Shown here one piece after another: positions 50,254 through 61,666 of a stretch of 64,000 nucleotides of DNA. Location: assembly GCF_033807715.1 (NCBI RefSeq), contig NC_084610.1, positions 3,171,001-3,235,000 of the forward strand, read 5' to 3'. Source of the stretch: Cololabis saira. Lineage: Eukaryota; Chordata; Actinopteri; Beloniformes; Belonidae. The stretch's first letter is position 1, and every line of letters starts with the position of its first letter. The translations under genes were made by a program, and so were the position numbers. The notes beneath the pieces are model-generated. The model was not told where the DNA came from. It did not search any database and saw only the letters and a list, made by a program, of their open reading frames with translations.

Positions 50254-50592
50254 ACACTTATAAACAAACGACCAGACACACTCACACCTATGGGCACTTT
50301 ACGATCATCAGTTAACCTAGAATGCGTGTTTTTGGACTGTAGGAGGAAGCCGGAGTAACCGGAGGGAACACAGAAAAACTCCCACCGACCCGGGAGTCGA
50401 ACCAGGAACCTTCTTGGCACAAAAGCGCTAACCTAAATCCTCTGGAAGCAGTCAGGGCGTACTTAGTTTTACCCAGTTTGTTTTTGTTTGTTCTTTTAAG
50501 CTAAAAATCGAACTAAAAAACATAATATTAATGATAAAGAGTGTGAATAATGTTATGTTCATCTGAGGTTACAATTGCCTAAGAACCATTAT
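50254..50592 (+). other. Right part of the outermost dispersed repeat, then A/T-rich spacer
   Basis: This holds the continuation of 37195-37335 (ACACTCACACCTATGGGCAC, GGAAGCCGGAGTAACCGGAG) up to about 50425. No gene is present. Confidence 0.55.
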
Positions 50593-50599
50593 TTATTTA

Positions 50600-50685
<86 letters not shown>

Positions 50686-50692
50686 TATATAC

Positions 50693-50778
<86 letters not shown>

Positions 50779-50786
50779 TAAAAAAA

Positions 50787-50819
<33 letters not shown>

Positions 50820-50854
50820 CACACATATATATACATATATACAGTACATATATA
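50593..50854. repeat. TA microsatellite, left of the foldback element
   Basis: Long TA tract with scattered AAA and AC interruptions. Confidence 0.95.
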
Positions 50855-51222
50855 CAGGACTGTCTCAGAAAATTAGAATATTGTGATAAAGTTCTTTATT
50901 TTCTGTAATGCAATTAAAAAAACAAAAATGTCATACATTCTGGATTCATTACAAATCAACTGAAATATTGCAAGCCTTTTATTATTTTAATATTGCTGAT
51001 CATGGCTTACAGTTTAAGATTAAGATTCCCCACAATATTCTAATTTTTTTAGATAGGATATTTGAGTTTTCTTAAGCTGTAAGCCATGATCAGCAATATT
51101 AAAATAATAAAAGGCTTGCAATATTTCAGTTGATTTGTAATGAATCCAGAATGTATGACATTTTTGCATTACAGAAAATAAAGGACTTTAACACAATATT
51201 CAAATTTTCTGAAACAGTCCTG
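50855..51222. mobile_element. Foldback Tc1/mariner-type MITE in a TA tract
   Basis: The arms CAGGACTGTCTCAGAAAATT... and their inverse ...CTGAAACAGTCCTG are each about 160 bp, joined by a ~40 bp spacer. TA-rich tracts lie on both sides, consistent with TA target insertion. No ORF is present; it relies on a transposase from elsewhere. Confidence 0.85.
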
Positions 51223-51234
51223 TGTGTGTGTGTA

Positions 51235-51235
51235 T

Positions 51236-51321
<86 letters not shown>
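51235..51321. repeat. TA microsatellite, right of the foldback element
   Basis: TG then ATAC and an uninterrupted TA run. Confidence 0.95.
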
Positions 51322-51324
<3 letters not shown>

Positions 51325-51329
51325 AGAAT

Positions 51330-52789
51330 CAGATTTAACATGTTAAATGTCCTGAAGAAGTGGTGCAGACGGACTCTGACCGAAAGACACTGACGTTAAC
51401 TGGTTATGTCTATAAAGGACAAGCAGAGACTCGTATTAGTAAATTAAACACAGTTGCAGTTGGAAATAACTGTTTGCAGTTCCGCTGCTGTCCAGCAGGG
51501 GGCGCCTGAACTCCGTCTGGTACAGGAACCTGAACGAGTCAGACTGGAGGACTAGAAACATTAGGATTCAGCTCTCTGCTCATCTTTAATTCTGTGAATT
51601 GTTTAATAGTTTCAGGGTCAGCTTGAAAACAGACCTCCAGAACCCAGAGAGGGTGAAGCGAGGGAAGTGATGCGGATATTTCCGGTCCACGTGAATACGG
51701 GAGAATGTCAGCGTCCACCCACAGGTGACGTGGGCCTCAGGTTGAAGACCCTCTGACTCAGAGGCCACAGCAAGGACGCCACCTCGGGTCCTCCCTGACC
51801 TTCAGCGTGAAGAGTAGAACACGCTGCTGCCATCATGTGTCTCTGTTTTCAGGCCTCCTTCCTCCCAAACAAAAGGCGGAGGAGTGGAAGAATCCTCGGC
51901 GCCGTAAAGGGCAGGTCGTCCTCGCCGACAGACTGAAATATCACGGGCTGCCGGGGGCTCGCCGTCCTCGCCGACGCTGGGGGGGAGTTTGTGACAAGTC
52001 GAGGGAGGAACCTGAGCCGGAGCGACAACATCAGCCAAGTGGTTACAAATCCTCCCCTCCGTGTTCCGCCACCTCCCAGTCCTCCTCCTGCAGGTTAATG
52101 AGATTTTAATCTGCCGTATATAACGGCACCCTCCACGTTGACATTTAAAGAAGTCATCAAGGACTGGCTTTATGGGGTCTCCGCCTCCTGACAGACGCTG
52201 CTTTACCGCAGCGTCGGCTCTAAGGACATCCTTTTATCTAATCCCATTAATCTGATTTAGCGCCAATCAAATGAATAAGTGAGAACTCGGAGGTGCCGCA
52301 CCTGTAACTGATTCCTCGTGCTTCGTGTTTGTCGTGGTCTTTGCCGGGGAACGGAGGGGGAGGGGCACAGCTGACCTTGGATGCCATTGAACGACCCCTA
52401 CACCTGAAACTACACCTGACGCCTCGTTTCCATGGGAACCTCCCTAAATCATCATGAAACTGAGGGTCACAACGCAGCCACACAACGTCCAAAGCACCAG
52501 TGTGGTCCCTGGTCCCCCTAGGAGGTAGAACATGTGGGTGAAGGCTGGCCAGTAGGTCCTCCCTCCAGCCAGGGGTCCATGGGGGGCCCAGGTTTTCTAC
52601 CAGGGGTTTATTTCATCCACACAGGACCTGATCCCCTGAGTCTCGCAGGGACAATCACCCTGGACAACACGAGGTGTGGTCTAGAGAGGAACCAATATCC
52701 TCCTTGGTCTGTCCTACCTGCTCCAAATCCACCACCTACAAAGGACTTTTATGGGGCCACACTGAAGTGTCTCACCAAGGGGTCGTTTT
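51330..52789. other. No gene recognised
   Basis: Mixed intergenic sequence of moderate GC. Overlapping ORFs near 51800-52110 have no recognisable domain. No repeat family is assigned. Confidence 0.4.
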
Positions 52790-53975
52790 GCCCCCCGTTG
52801 GAGGATGTTGCGATGGCTTCCAGTGCAACTGTGAGAAACCTTGGTGTTGTTTTCGATCAGGATTTGTCGTTTAAACCATATGTTAATCAGGTTTTTAAAA
52901 TAGCATTTTTTCATCTCCGTAATATTGCAAAGATTAGGAAAATCCTCTCGCAGAGTGATGCAGAAAAACTAGTTTATGCGTTTGTATCTTCTAGACTAGA
53001 TTACTGTAATGTGTTGTTAGCAGGATGTCCAAGTAATTTGCTGAATAGGCTCCAGCTGATCCAAAATGCAGCAGCGCGAGTGCTGACAGGAATCAGCAGG
53101 AGAGACCACGTCTCTCCAGTGTTAGCGTCGCTCCATTGGCTACCCGTAAAATTCAGAATCCAATTTAAAATGTTATTATTTGCGTATAAAGCCCAAAACG
53201 GCTTATCTCCGCATTATTTGCAAGACCTGATAGTGCCTTATGTTCCTGGCAGAGCTCTCTGTTCTCAGAGTGCAGGTTTACGTAGTTCCTAGAGTATCCA
53301 AATGTAGATTTGGAGGGCGGGCGTTCTGCTATCAGGCACCATTACTTTGGAACCAACTTCCAATCTGGGTTAAGGAGGCTGACACCACCTCCACCTTTAA
53401 AACTAAACTTAAAACCTTTCTGTTTAGTAAAGCCTATAGTTAGTGTTTAGTAAACCTCTAGCTGGTGTTGGTAAATCTCTAGGTAGTGTAAACTCTAGTG
53501 TGCTAGAGTCAGTAGTCATAGTTGCAGCTATAGAACAAGACTATAATAGTTAGTCTCAAATATAGCTTGGTGGTAGATATGCTGCTATAGGCTTATGCTG
53601 CAGGGGGACACCGACATGATCCACTGGGCGGTGCCTCTCACCCTTCTTCTCCTCTCCTTTTCCATTTTTATTTATTATAAGTATCTCATAGCTATCATAT
53701 TTGTCCATTGTTCCTGTAGTTTCTTGTGCTGGCCCCCCCTTCTCTTCTCTTTTTTCTCTTTTGTTCATGGTGCAGCATCCTTTGCCGGTGGTGAAGAGCA
53801 TCTCTGAATGCACAACACCGGAACCTGCAGCGTGGGAGTGAGAGGGGCAGGGTAACGGCCCGGTCAGGCGGGGGAGAGATTTGTCCGTCAAGACTACTCT
53901 CCCTGGCCCTGCCCCTTCTCAACCTTTCCCCGACCCTGAACCTAACCTGGGGCTTGCTGATTGGGCCGGAGCTTC
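52790..53975 (+). mobile_element. L2 LINE fragment, C-terminal ORF and 3' UTR
   Basis: From GATGTTGCGATGGCTTCC the sequence follows the L2 ORF end ([20 protein letters not shown] to FLFSKAYS). A two-base loss near 53281 shifts the frame after SQSAGL. The 3' UTR runs to GGGCCGGAGCTTCC and stops before the usual TTGAA tail, so both ends are truncated. Confidence 0.92.
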
Positions 53976-55087
53976 CACGGTTCCAGGGTGGAAACATCTA
54001 GCGGCCCCCTGAGGACCCACCCCTGGTATAAAGCTCCTCAGGAAGCATGGAGCCGCTTTTATGGGAGATTTTCAAACTTCACTCTCAAAGCGTTCGACTA
54101 CCATTCGAATGAGTCGCTGAATCTTGTCGGCAGTGGACAGAAACCTTGTTGCTAGGCAGCGATGCACCGATGAAGATGAAGATGAGCAGACTCGTCATGT
54201 GGACTGTTAACGACGTACGAGGGTTGAGAAGTCACTGGTCTCAATAGTTGGCTGTACTTTCAAACAAAGGAGAGAGGAGAGATTGTTGCTCTCCAGGTTC
54301 CTCCTGAAACGCCGTTGTGTGCTGATTGGCAGGTTCCCATTGAAAACGCAGCTGAAAGAACTTCCTGCGCCGGCGTGGACGTGCACAAAGCCTGTGAATG
54401 ACCACGGTAAATGTCACGCCACCTTGCAGAATGGTGTTTTGTTCCTTCGGAGGAGGTTCAAGAGTCGCCCAGAAAGGTCTGAACCATTACCCCCCCCCCC
54501 CCCCCCAAGGGAACAAGGAAACCTGGAGAGCAAAGCCCAGGCTGCAGATAAGACGGGAGTGTTTCCAGGCTTTAGAAATAAAAAAAAACAAAACAACTTT
54601 TGACTTGCAATTAGCAGAACAGCAGAATAACACCAAATACTGATTTTATTAAATTAGTCAGGGCGTCCTCGGCTCTCACCTGCCCTCTCCCGTATCAATA
54701 TTTGAACTTTCCTGCCCGGGAAGAGGTCGATGTGATTAAAGTCTCGAGCGATCAGTTAATTATCATCTTATTTACGGTAATTATTGGCTGCGGGGATGAA
54801 GGCTGGCGCCCTGTCGCGCCGGCTATCTGCTCCCAGCGCTCTTGCTCACACTTCTAATTAAAACTCATCAAAACATCATTATTTTGTGAAACATCTTGTT
54901 TACGGAAACCCACTTCTACGTTTCCAATTACTGACGCCGGCACTCCAGCTCGGCGGCCGGGGACGGGGATAACGCCGCTAACGCATGCGAGGCACGGCTG
55001 GGGGGAGTGGAGAGTTAACGGGAGCTTAACACACGTGTGGAAACGGACTCTGAACTTATCCTAGTTTACACGTTGATTCTTCTAGAT
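53976..55087. other. Intergenic; possible conserved block at 54660-55060
   Basis: To about 54650 nothing is recognised except a C-run near 54492. The 54660-55060 part lacks repeats and contains AT-core sites (AGTTAATTATCATC, CGGTAATTATTGG, TTCTAATTAAAAC) in otherwise GC-rich sequence, as seen in developmental enhancers. This is only a composition-based suggestion. Confidence 0.3.
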
Positions 55088-55880
55088 CAGGGGTCGGCAA
55101 CCCAAAATATTGAAAGAGCCATATTGGACCAAAAACACAAAAAACTAATATGTCTGGAGCCGCAAAAAAAGAAAAGTCTTGTATAAGCCTTAGAATGAAG
55201 ACAACACATGCTGCATGTTTCTATATTAGCTATAACTGGGGGGGAGAAATATCGAGAAAAAAGTCGAAATTTCGAGAAAAAAGACCAAATGTCGAGAAAA
55301 AAATCAATTTTGTGAATAAAGTCGAAATGTCGAGGAAAAAAGTCGAAATGTTGATAAAAAAGTCGAAATGTCGAGAAAAAAGTAAAAATTTCATGAAAAA
55401 AGTCGAAATGTTGAGAAAAAAGTCAAAATGTTGAGTTTAATGTTGAAGTACAATTTCGAGAAAAAAGTTGAAATGTCAAGAAAAAAGTCAAAATGTCGAG
55501 ATTAAAAAGGAAATGAAAAAGGAAGAAAAAAAAGGAAAAAAGAAAAAAGAGAAAAAAAGGGAAAAAAAGAAAAAAGGAAGAAAAAAAGTCAAAATTTTGA
55601 GAAAAAGTCAAAATGTCGAGATTAATGTTGAAGTACAATCTTGATAAAAAAGTTGAAATGTTGAGAAAAAAGTCAAAAAGGAAAGGAAAAATGAAGAAAA
55701 AAAGAGAAAAAAGAAGAAAAAGAAAAAAAACAAAGCTGATAATCCTCCAGAGTTTAAAGAAGGAAGGAAGGAAGGAAGGAAGGAAGGAAGGAAGGAAGGA
55801 AGGAAGGAAGGAAGGAAGGAAGGAAGGAAGGAAGGAAGGAAGGAAGGAAGGAAGGAAGGAAGGAAGGAAGGAAGGAAGGA
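55088..55880. mobile_element. CAGGGGTCGGCAACCC hAT-like element with tandem interior and (GGAA)n
   Basis: The left end CAGGGGTCGGCAACCC is the hallmark end of a common vertebrate hAT MITE. The interior is an irregular tandem of GTCGAAATGTCGAGAAAAAA, then A/G-rich sequence and about 30 GGAA units (55758-55878). The right terminus was not found. Copies are at 61715 and 63230. Confidence 0.75.
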
Positions 55881-56376
55881 TCCGTGATCCCGCCAGACTC
55901 CCCCGTTGTTCATCACCATTAATTGCTTCCCAATCCTCCCGGCGTTTCCCGGGAAGACGCAGGCGTGCGGGACTTAAAGCTGTCACTCAAACCTCTCCGT
56001 GACCTTTCACGGGAGACGCTGCTTTTCAGACGCTTATGAAGGTTAGCCGGAGATTTTCCTGTGAGGAACCCCCCCCCCCTTTCTCCGAATCAGCAGTTTG
56101 ACCTCATGGTTTAGTCTCAACACAAGCAGTAATTAACAGATAAATCAATTATCCTGCAGAAAGGCTGATTCTCTTCTTTAAGCTGTTTTCATTTGTTGTG
56201 TACAGCAGGGAGGGGGTAAAACTAAGGTTTTCCTTTATTAGCACCAGTGTGAAAGTGCCAATAGTGCAGTTCCTCTACTGACCACTGGGGGTTCAATCAG
56301 GTAGAACTGGTCCGGTTCTTCTTACTGATTTTTCCTCAGGATGAACTTCTCTTCTCCTCCTCTCCGGCGCTCCCAT
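55881..56376. other. No gene recognised
   Basis: Unique-looking intergenic sequence with one C-run near 56070. Confidence 0.4.
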
Positions 56377-57490
56377 CAATTCAATTCAATTCAATTCAGT
56401 TCAATTCAATTATATTTGTATAGCGTCTAATACAACAGATGTTGTCTCTAGGCGCTTTCCAGAGATCCAGAACATGAACATGAACCCCCGAGCAATTATT
56501 ACATAAACAATGGCAGGTAAAAACTCCCCTTTAGGAGGAAGAAACCTGGACCAGGACCTGGATCATAAGGGGGGACCCTCCTGCCGAGGGCCAGACTGGG
56601 GGGGGGGGGCCGGCAGGTGGAAGCAGCAGCGGGATGACCAGAGGGGGTGGGGTGGGGGGAGGCAGGCCAGCACGCAGCTCCCGAAGCTCCGGCCTGCAAA
56701 CATGCACAAAAGAGAAAAAAGGGGGGCCGGCACAAGAAACTACAGGAGCGATGGACAAAAATGATAGCTATGAGATATTTATAATAAATAAAAATGGTAA
56801 TGGAGAAGAGAGGCAGGGAAGAGGAGAGGAGAAGAAGGGTGAGAGGCACCGCCCAGCGGATCATGTCGGTCCCCCTGCAGCATAGGCCGATAGCAGCATA
56901 TCTACCACCAAGCTATATTTGAGACTAACTATTATAGTCTTGTTCTATAGCTGCGACTATGACTACTGACTCTAACACACTAGAGTTTACACTAACTAGA
57001 GATTTACCAACACCAGCTAGAGGTTTACTAAACACTAACTATAGGCTTTACTAAACAGAAAGGTTTTAAGTTTAGTTTTAAAGGTGGAGGTGGTGTCAGC
57101 CTCCTTAACCCAGATTGGAAGTTGGTTCCATAGTAGTGGTGCCTGATAGCAGAACGCCCGCCCTCCAAATCTACATTAAGATACTCTAGGAACTACGAGT
57201 AAACCTGCACTCTGAGAGCGGAGAGCTCTGCCAGGAACATAAGGCACTATCAGGTCTTGCAAATAATGTGGAGCTAAGCCGTTTTGGGCTTTATATGCAA
57301 ATAATAACATTTTAAATTGGATTCTGAATTTTACGGGTAGCCAATGGAGCGACGCTAACACTGGAGAGAGGTGGTCTCTCCTGCTGATTCCTGTCAGCAC
57401 TCGTGCTGCTGCATTCTGGATCAGCTGGAGCCTATTCAGCAAATTACATGGACATCCTGTTAACAACACATTACAGTAATCTAGTTTTAT
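56377..57490 (-). mobile_element. L2 LINE fragment, inverted, with tail
   Basis: It starts (left) with the inverted TTGAA tail CAATTCAATTCAATTC, continues through the 3' UTR, and includes the ORF end at 57176-57469. A 5' truncation lies near 57490. Confidence 0.93.
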
Positions 57491-57921
57491 TCTAATCTAT
57501 TCTGGATTCTGGATCCAGCTGTAATTTCACCCGGAGATGAGGAGGCCTCACTGTGAAGGCAGCGTGGAGGGATTGTAGTCCAACCCGTGCGACCGCACAA
57601 TTACAGACACTTGAGTAACAGGAGAAGGGAAACGTGTGGAAACACAGCGTTAGCAGCTTGAGAACTGAACGCTCTTAAGCACGCAGAGACCTGAAACCAG
57701 GAGAACTGAGGTTTTTCACACCAGATTGAGTAACGGTGGCCACAAAACCACAGACTGCAGTTCAGCTGTCACTCAACAAAAGCCATGCCTCTAATTACGG
57801 ATAAATGTGCGGCTTCAGATAATTTCACCTGATGAGTTATAAAGATGGATTTAAAAAACAATATTTGAACCGTGCAGTAAATATGTTTATGTTTGCTGTT
57901 TTATTTTAACGTGGAGGTTAA

Positions 57922-58883
57922 AGCAGCACAATGTAACTTTCAGCTTTTGTTGAGTTTGGCAGCTCCTTTGGACAAAAGCGGTAGTGCTTTACCAGAAAGA
58001 ACTACATTTCCCATGAGCACCAGCGCGTACTGCCGGAAAACTCCTGTCCCCGTCCCTGCATTTGTTTTGATAGTGAATGAAATAAGACGGGACGGACTTT
58101 CAAAACTACTTTTCTGTTTTCAGCGGTCGTTTGCAGGATGGATAGTGAAGAGGTAATGTATCTATTTTTGGCTAAACAATATAATATGACGATGTTGAAA
58201 ATCACTAAGTTCAACTTGGTTTTATTAAGTTGTTTCAGCGAGATAATGCGCCCTACAAACTCATACGCTCTGCACCTTTTTCCTGTCACGTTTTTTAGAG
58301 GGACTTCGTCATAAATTAGTAGTCCAACATACTTACTGACAAAATAAAAAAATACTTTATCACCTGTGAATAACTGAATGCCCATTCCTTATATTTTGCA
58401 GATCAGCCCTGCACAATTTTACAGTTCTCAGGAAAAATACTAGAACCCAAGACGAATCCCCTGTATGTGAAAACATTCTAATTTTGATTCTTATTGAACA
58501 TAGAACTCTACATTTACATTTGTATCATAACAATTCTGTCTCTCTTGTCGGACATCCCTCCTCGTCTTTCAGCTCACGCCAGCGAGAGAACGCCGGGACA
58601 ATGTTTATTCTTGTCCGGGCATTTAGCTTGTTACTCTCCCACTTTCTTTTTTTCACCTTCTCCGATAAAACTTTTATTTTCTTGGGTTTTTCCGCTGCTT
58701 CGGCCATTACACCAGCTTCTGCTGAGCTCTGCGCTCCACGCCCCGCCCAGCTTTGTATCCACTACGAATCTGGAAGGAGGGGGAAGTGACGTATGCCGTA
58801 AAGCAGTCAAAGCTGTAAAAATGTGGAAGTTGATGTACCATCACAATGATGATGATGAAATATTAGAGTTACATTGTACTGCT
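57922..58883. mobile_element. TTAA-flanked DNA element (piggyBac- or Kolobok-like ends)
   Basis: AGCAGCACAATGTAAC on the left is inverted on the right as GTTACATTGTACTGCT (one mismatch). TTAA lies at both junctions (57918-57921 and 58884-58887). The 962 bp interior has no transposase-like ORF. The TTAA target restricts it to the piggyBac or Kolobok groups. Confidence 0.8.
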
Positions 58884-59624
58884 TTAATTGTGTTTAAAGG
58901 CGCCCCCTCGTGGCGGCCAAAGGAACTGCACTCGTCTCTTTCATCAGATCAAGTTGGTTCGTCAGGACAGACGACGTCCTTAAGGGAGGAAAGAAAAAGC
59001 AAAGTATTTTGAAAGAAAAACGACAACTAACAAGCCGAATCCAGTTCCAACAAAACGGACACCAAATCCAGTTTAAATGATGTTCTTTATGTAATAAATC
59101 TTATTTACATATAGTATCTTTACATTCTGGACATTTAGTAGTTTTGTGAAACAGGCAGTGTTGAACCGAAGGCGCTTCAAGGCACATGTTGTACATTCTT
59201 ACAATAAAGTGACTCCAAACACGTCTGTGAACGATAAACATCAGCGAGCATGCAGCAGGAACAAACATGCCGGGTGTGCGTTAGTACAGCACTTTTGTCT
59301 TTTTACAAACTTTAAAGCCTTAAGCACATCGTTAAAAATAACTCTCAGTCCCTTTTTCTGTTCAGAGTTTAACATTCACTTTAAATGAAATCTCTTGAGC
59401 GAGAACAAGAAATAAATGACGTAAAAAGGTAATATAGGAGTTTAACAGTAAAGCTGTAAACCCTGTAAACCTGGATCTGCAGCATCGGCCAATCAGAACC
59501 AGTAAAACTTCAGCTGTTTCCCCAGAAATAATCGGAGTGTTTGGTGTTCAGCGTCTTTTAAACCCTCGTAGAGACGGTGTGCAGACTAGGGATGGGCGGT
59601 ATGGACTAAAAAACAGTAGAACGG

Positions 59625-59912
59625 TAAAATATCACCCATTCCTAGTGCAGACATAAGTGCTTTTCAAGTCTACATTATCGAGTTAGGATTATGATAATTA
59701 TATAATTTGTAGCAGGTGGTGGCAGCAGCAAAAATGTATCTCGATCATTTCTGGCATTTATCCCGATAACCATAAAAATGACGATAAAAAAAATACCAAT
59801 TCAACTCCACCTTTTTTTTTTCTTTCTTTCTTTCTTTCTTTTTCTTTCTTTCTTTCTGGCTCATTTCTCTTTCTTTCTTTCTGTCTTTCTTTCTTTCTTT
59901 CTGGCTCATTTC

Positions 59913-59947
<35 letters not shown>

Positions 59948-60380
59948 GTCTTTCTTTCTTTTTCTTTCTTTCTTTCTGGCTCATTTCTTTTTCTTTCTTT
60001 CTTTCAGGCTCATATCCATCCATCCTTCCTTCCTTCCTTCCTTCCTTCCTTCCTTCCTTCCTTCCTTCCTTCCTTCCTTCCTTCCTTCCTTCCTTCCTTC
60101 CTTCCTTCCTTCCTTCCTTCCTTCCTTCCTTCCTTCCTTCCTTCCTTCCTTCACATACGTTGTGCGTGGATTTAACACAGAACCATAAATCAGATTTACA
60201 CAAAAACATCATCAACAGGAATTTATCATTTTTACCGCGAGATACAAATTCTTACTGTGGGGAATTATTTTGACGGTTCATCGTGAACGGTAAAATATCA
60301 CCCATTCCTAATGCAGACATAAGTGCTTCTCAAGTCCACGTTATCGAGTTAGGATTATGATAATTATATAATTTGTAGCA
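59625..60380. repeat. Direct ~93 bp repeats flanking TTTC/TTCC arrays
   Basis: A block from GGTAAAATATCACCCATTCC to ATTATATAATTTGTAGCAG occurs at about 59625-59717 and 60290-60380 with a handful of differences. Between them lie a TTTC array with GGCTCATTT spacers (59810-60010) and about 32 TTCC units (60022-60151), followed by a fragment of the GGCTGATTTATGG family near 60165-60195. Confidence 0.85.
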
Positions 60381-61540
60381 GCTACCCATGATGCCGTTTG
60401 GCGTCTCAAGTCTGAACCGGTTCCATCCACCTGTTTCTCCGCTATTTGACGTTCCTGATTGAAATCATCATAATGTTTAAAAAATATTTTTACAAACAAA
60501 TCTGGATCTGTCTGGAACTAAAGATTGTTCACACCCGGGACCGTGCGGAGGTTGAACTCTTGGAAGACGCTTTTACTTGCGGGTCATTAGTTTATTTTGC
60601 GAAACCTTGTTCTGCATTTACGCCGAGTTAAAAACTTTACTGCATCGTTTGTTTTCTTTTAAGTCGGTGAACTATATAAAACTGTTATAATGGAAACATC
60701 TTAATTGACTTGTCAGTAAATCGCATCTCAAACGCAGTATTAGTTCCACAGGGATCAGAGCTCGGACAGTTTTCAGCTCCACAGAAAAGCGTTCATGGAG
60801 TTATGAAGTTTACACAAAAAAAAAAGTAATTTAAAAGACGTGTTTGAGTGCTTGTAATACCCATTAAAAAGGTTTGTTCAATGGACTTCTGAAATCGTTC
60901 AAAAAAACAAAGCTAAATGTGTCTTTCTTATCTTAAATTCAATGTCCAGAAGATCATCATCCTTCGGAGTCGAAGCCTCGGCTTATCTGAGATTTACTAA
61001 CTTCATACAAACGACGGCTGAACATCTGGAACTTCCAGCTGCAGCTCCAACCTGGATTTGAGCGTTTGTGTTAAAACAGTTTTAACTTCTGACGCTGATT
61101 ATTTCTAGGAAACAGCTTTCTGAAATACATCCTATACTTTTTTCTTTTCTTTTGAGTGTTCCTGCATTCTATTAATTATATCTGTCTTACAGACATTCAG
61201 GATATTAGAAATATTTGGATCCATAGAGGTAAAATTGATGGTAAAATCTGAGCCGACTTCTGAAGACAATATTTACACTGCTGATGGAGTTAAGAAAGTG
61301 TGTTTGAGTAGATAAAAGGTTTTGGTTATAAAATCATGTCATGCTGTCGCAGGCACCGGACAAAGTACAAACGCGTCCTCATCATCATCATCTCCCCCAC
61401 ACACGGAGGACGGCGCTTGATTTGGCCCAAATCATCCTGCTGTTTGCTTGATTGCAATATTGTCATTCAAATAGTCCATTTGCATATTTAGTTTCCTCTG
61501 GTTTGTGGCCGTCACGGCCCTGGGAGGAGCCGGGTCTTGC
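60381..61540. other. Probable gpd2 3' UTR and flank
   Basis: This A/T-rich sequence lies downstream of the gpd2 stop on the minus strand. Part is presumably 3' UTR; I could not fix its end. No other gene is recognised. The stretch 58884-59624 is likewise without recognised features. Confidence 0.35.
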
Positions 61541-61666
61541 TCAGACGCCGCCGCCGCTCCGGTCCACCGACACCGGCTCCCTTTTCTCCAGAGTCTCCTC
61601 GGCCGTCTTCAGCAGCATGGCCAGCCGGCTGTCGGACACTTGGCCCTTCTTCACGGCGCTCATCAG
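61541..61666 (-). CDS. gpd2: gpd2 terminal exon
   Basis: Forty-one codons and TGA (61541-61543). It begins LMSAVKKGQVSDSRLAMLLK, directly continuing the second EF-hand helix, and ends SVDRSGGGV. The acceptor on the minus strand is TCTGCTCCTCTGCAG. Confidence 0.95.
   Translation of the reverse strand: MMSAVKKGQVSDSRLAMLLKTAEETLEKREPVSVDRSGGGV

Noticed and set aside
51807..52109. Basic/proline-rich ORFs near 51807-52109 as a host exon
   Set aside because: No splice signals, no domain and no conservation evidence could be seen.
52534..53292. Independent 252-codon host gene
   Set aside because: From about 52790 the frame is L2 LINE sequence; the upstream part has no recognisable domain.
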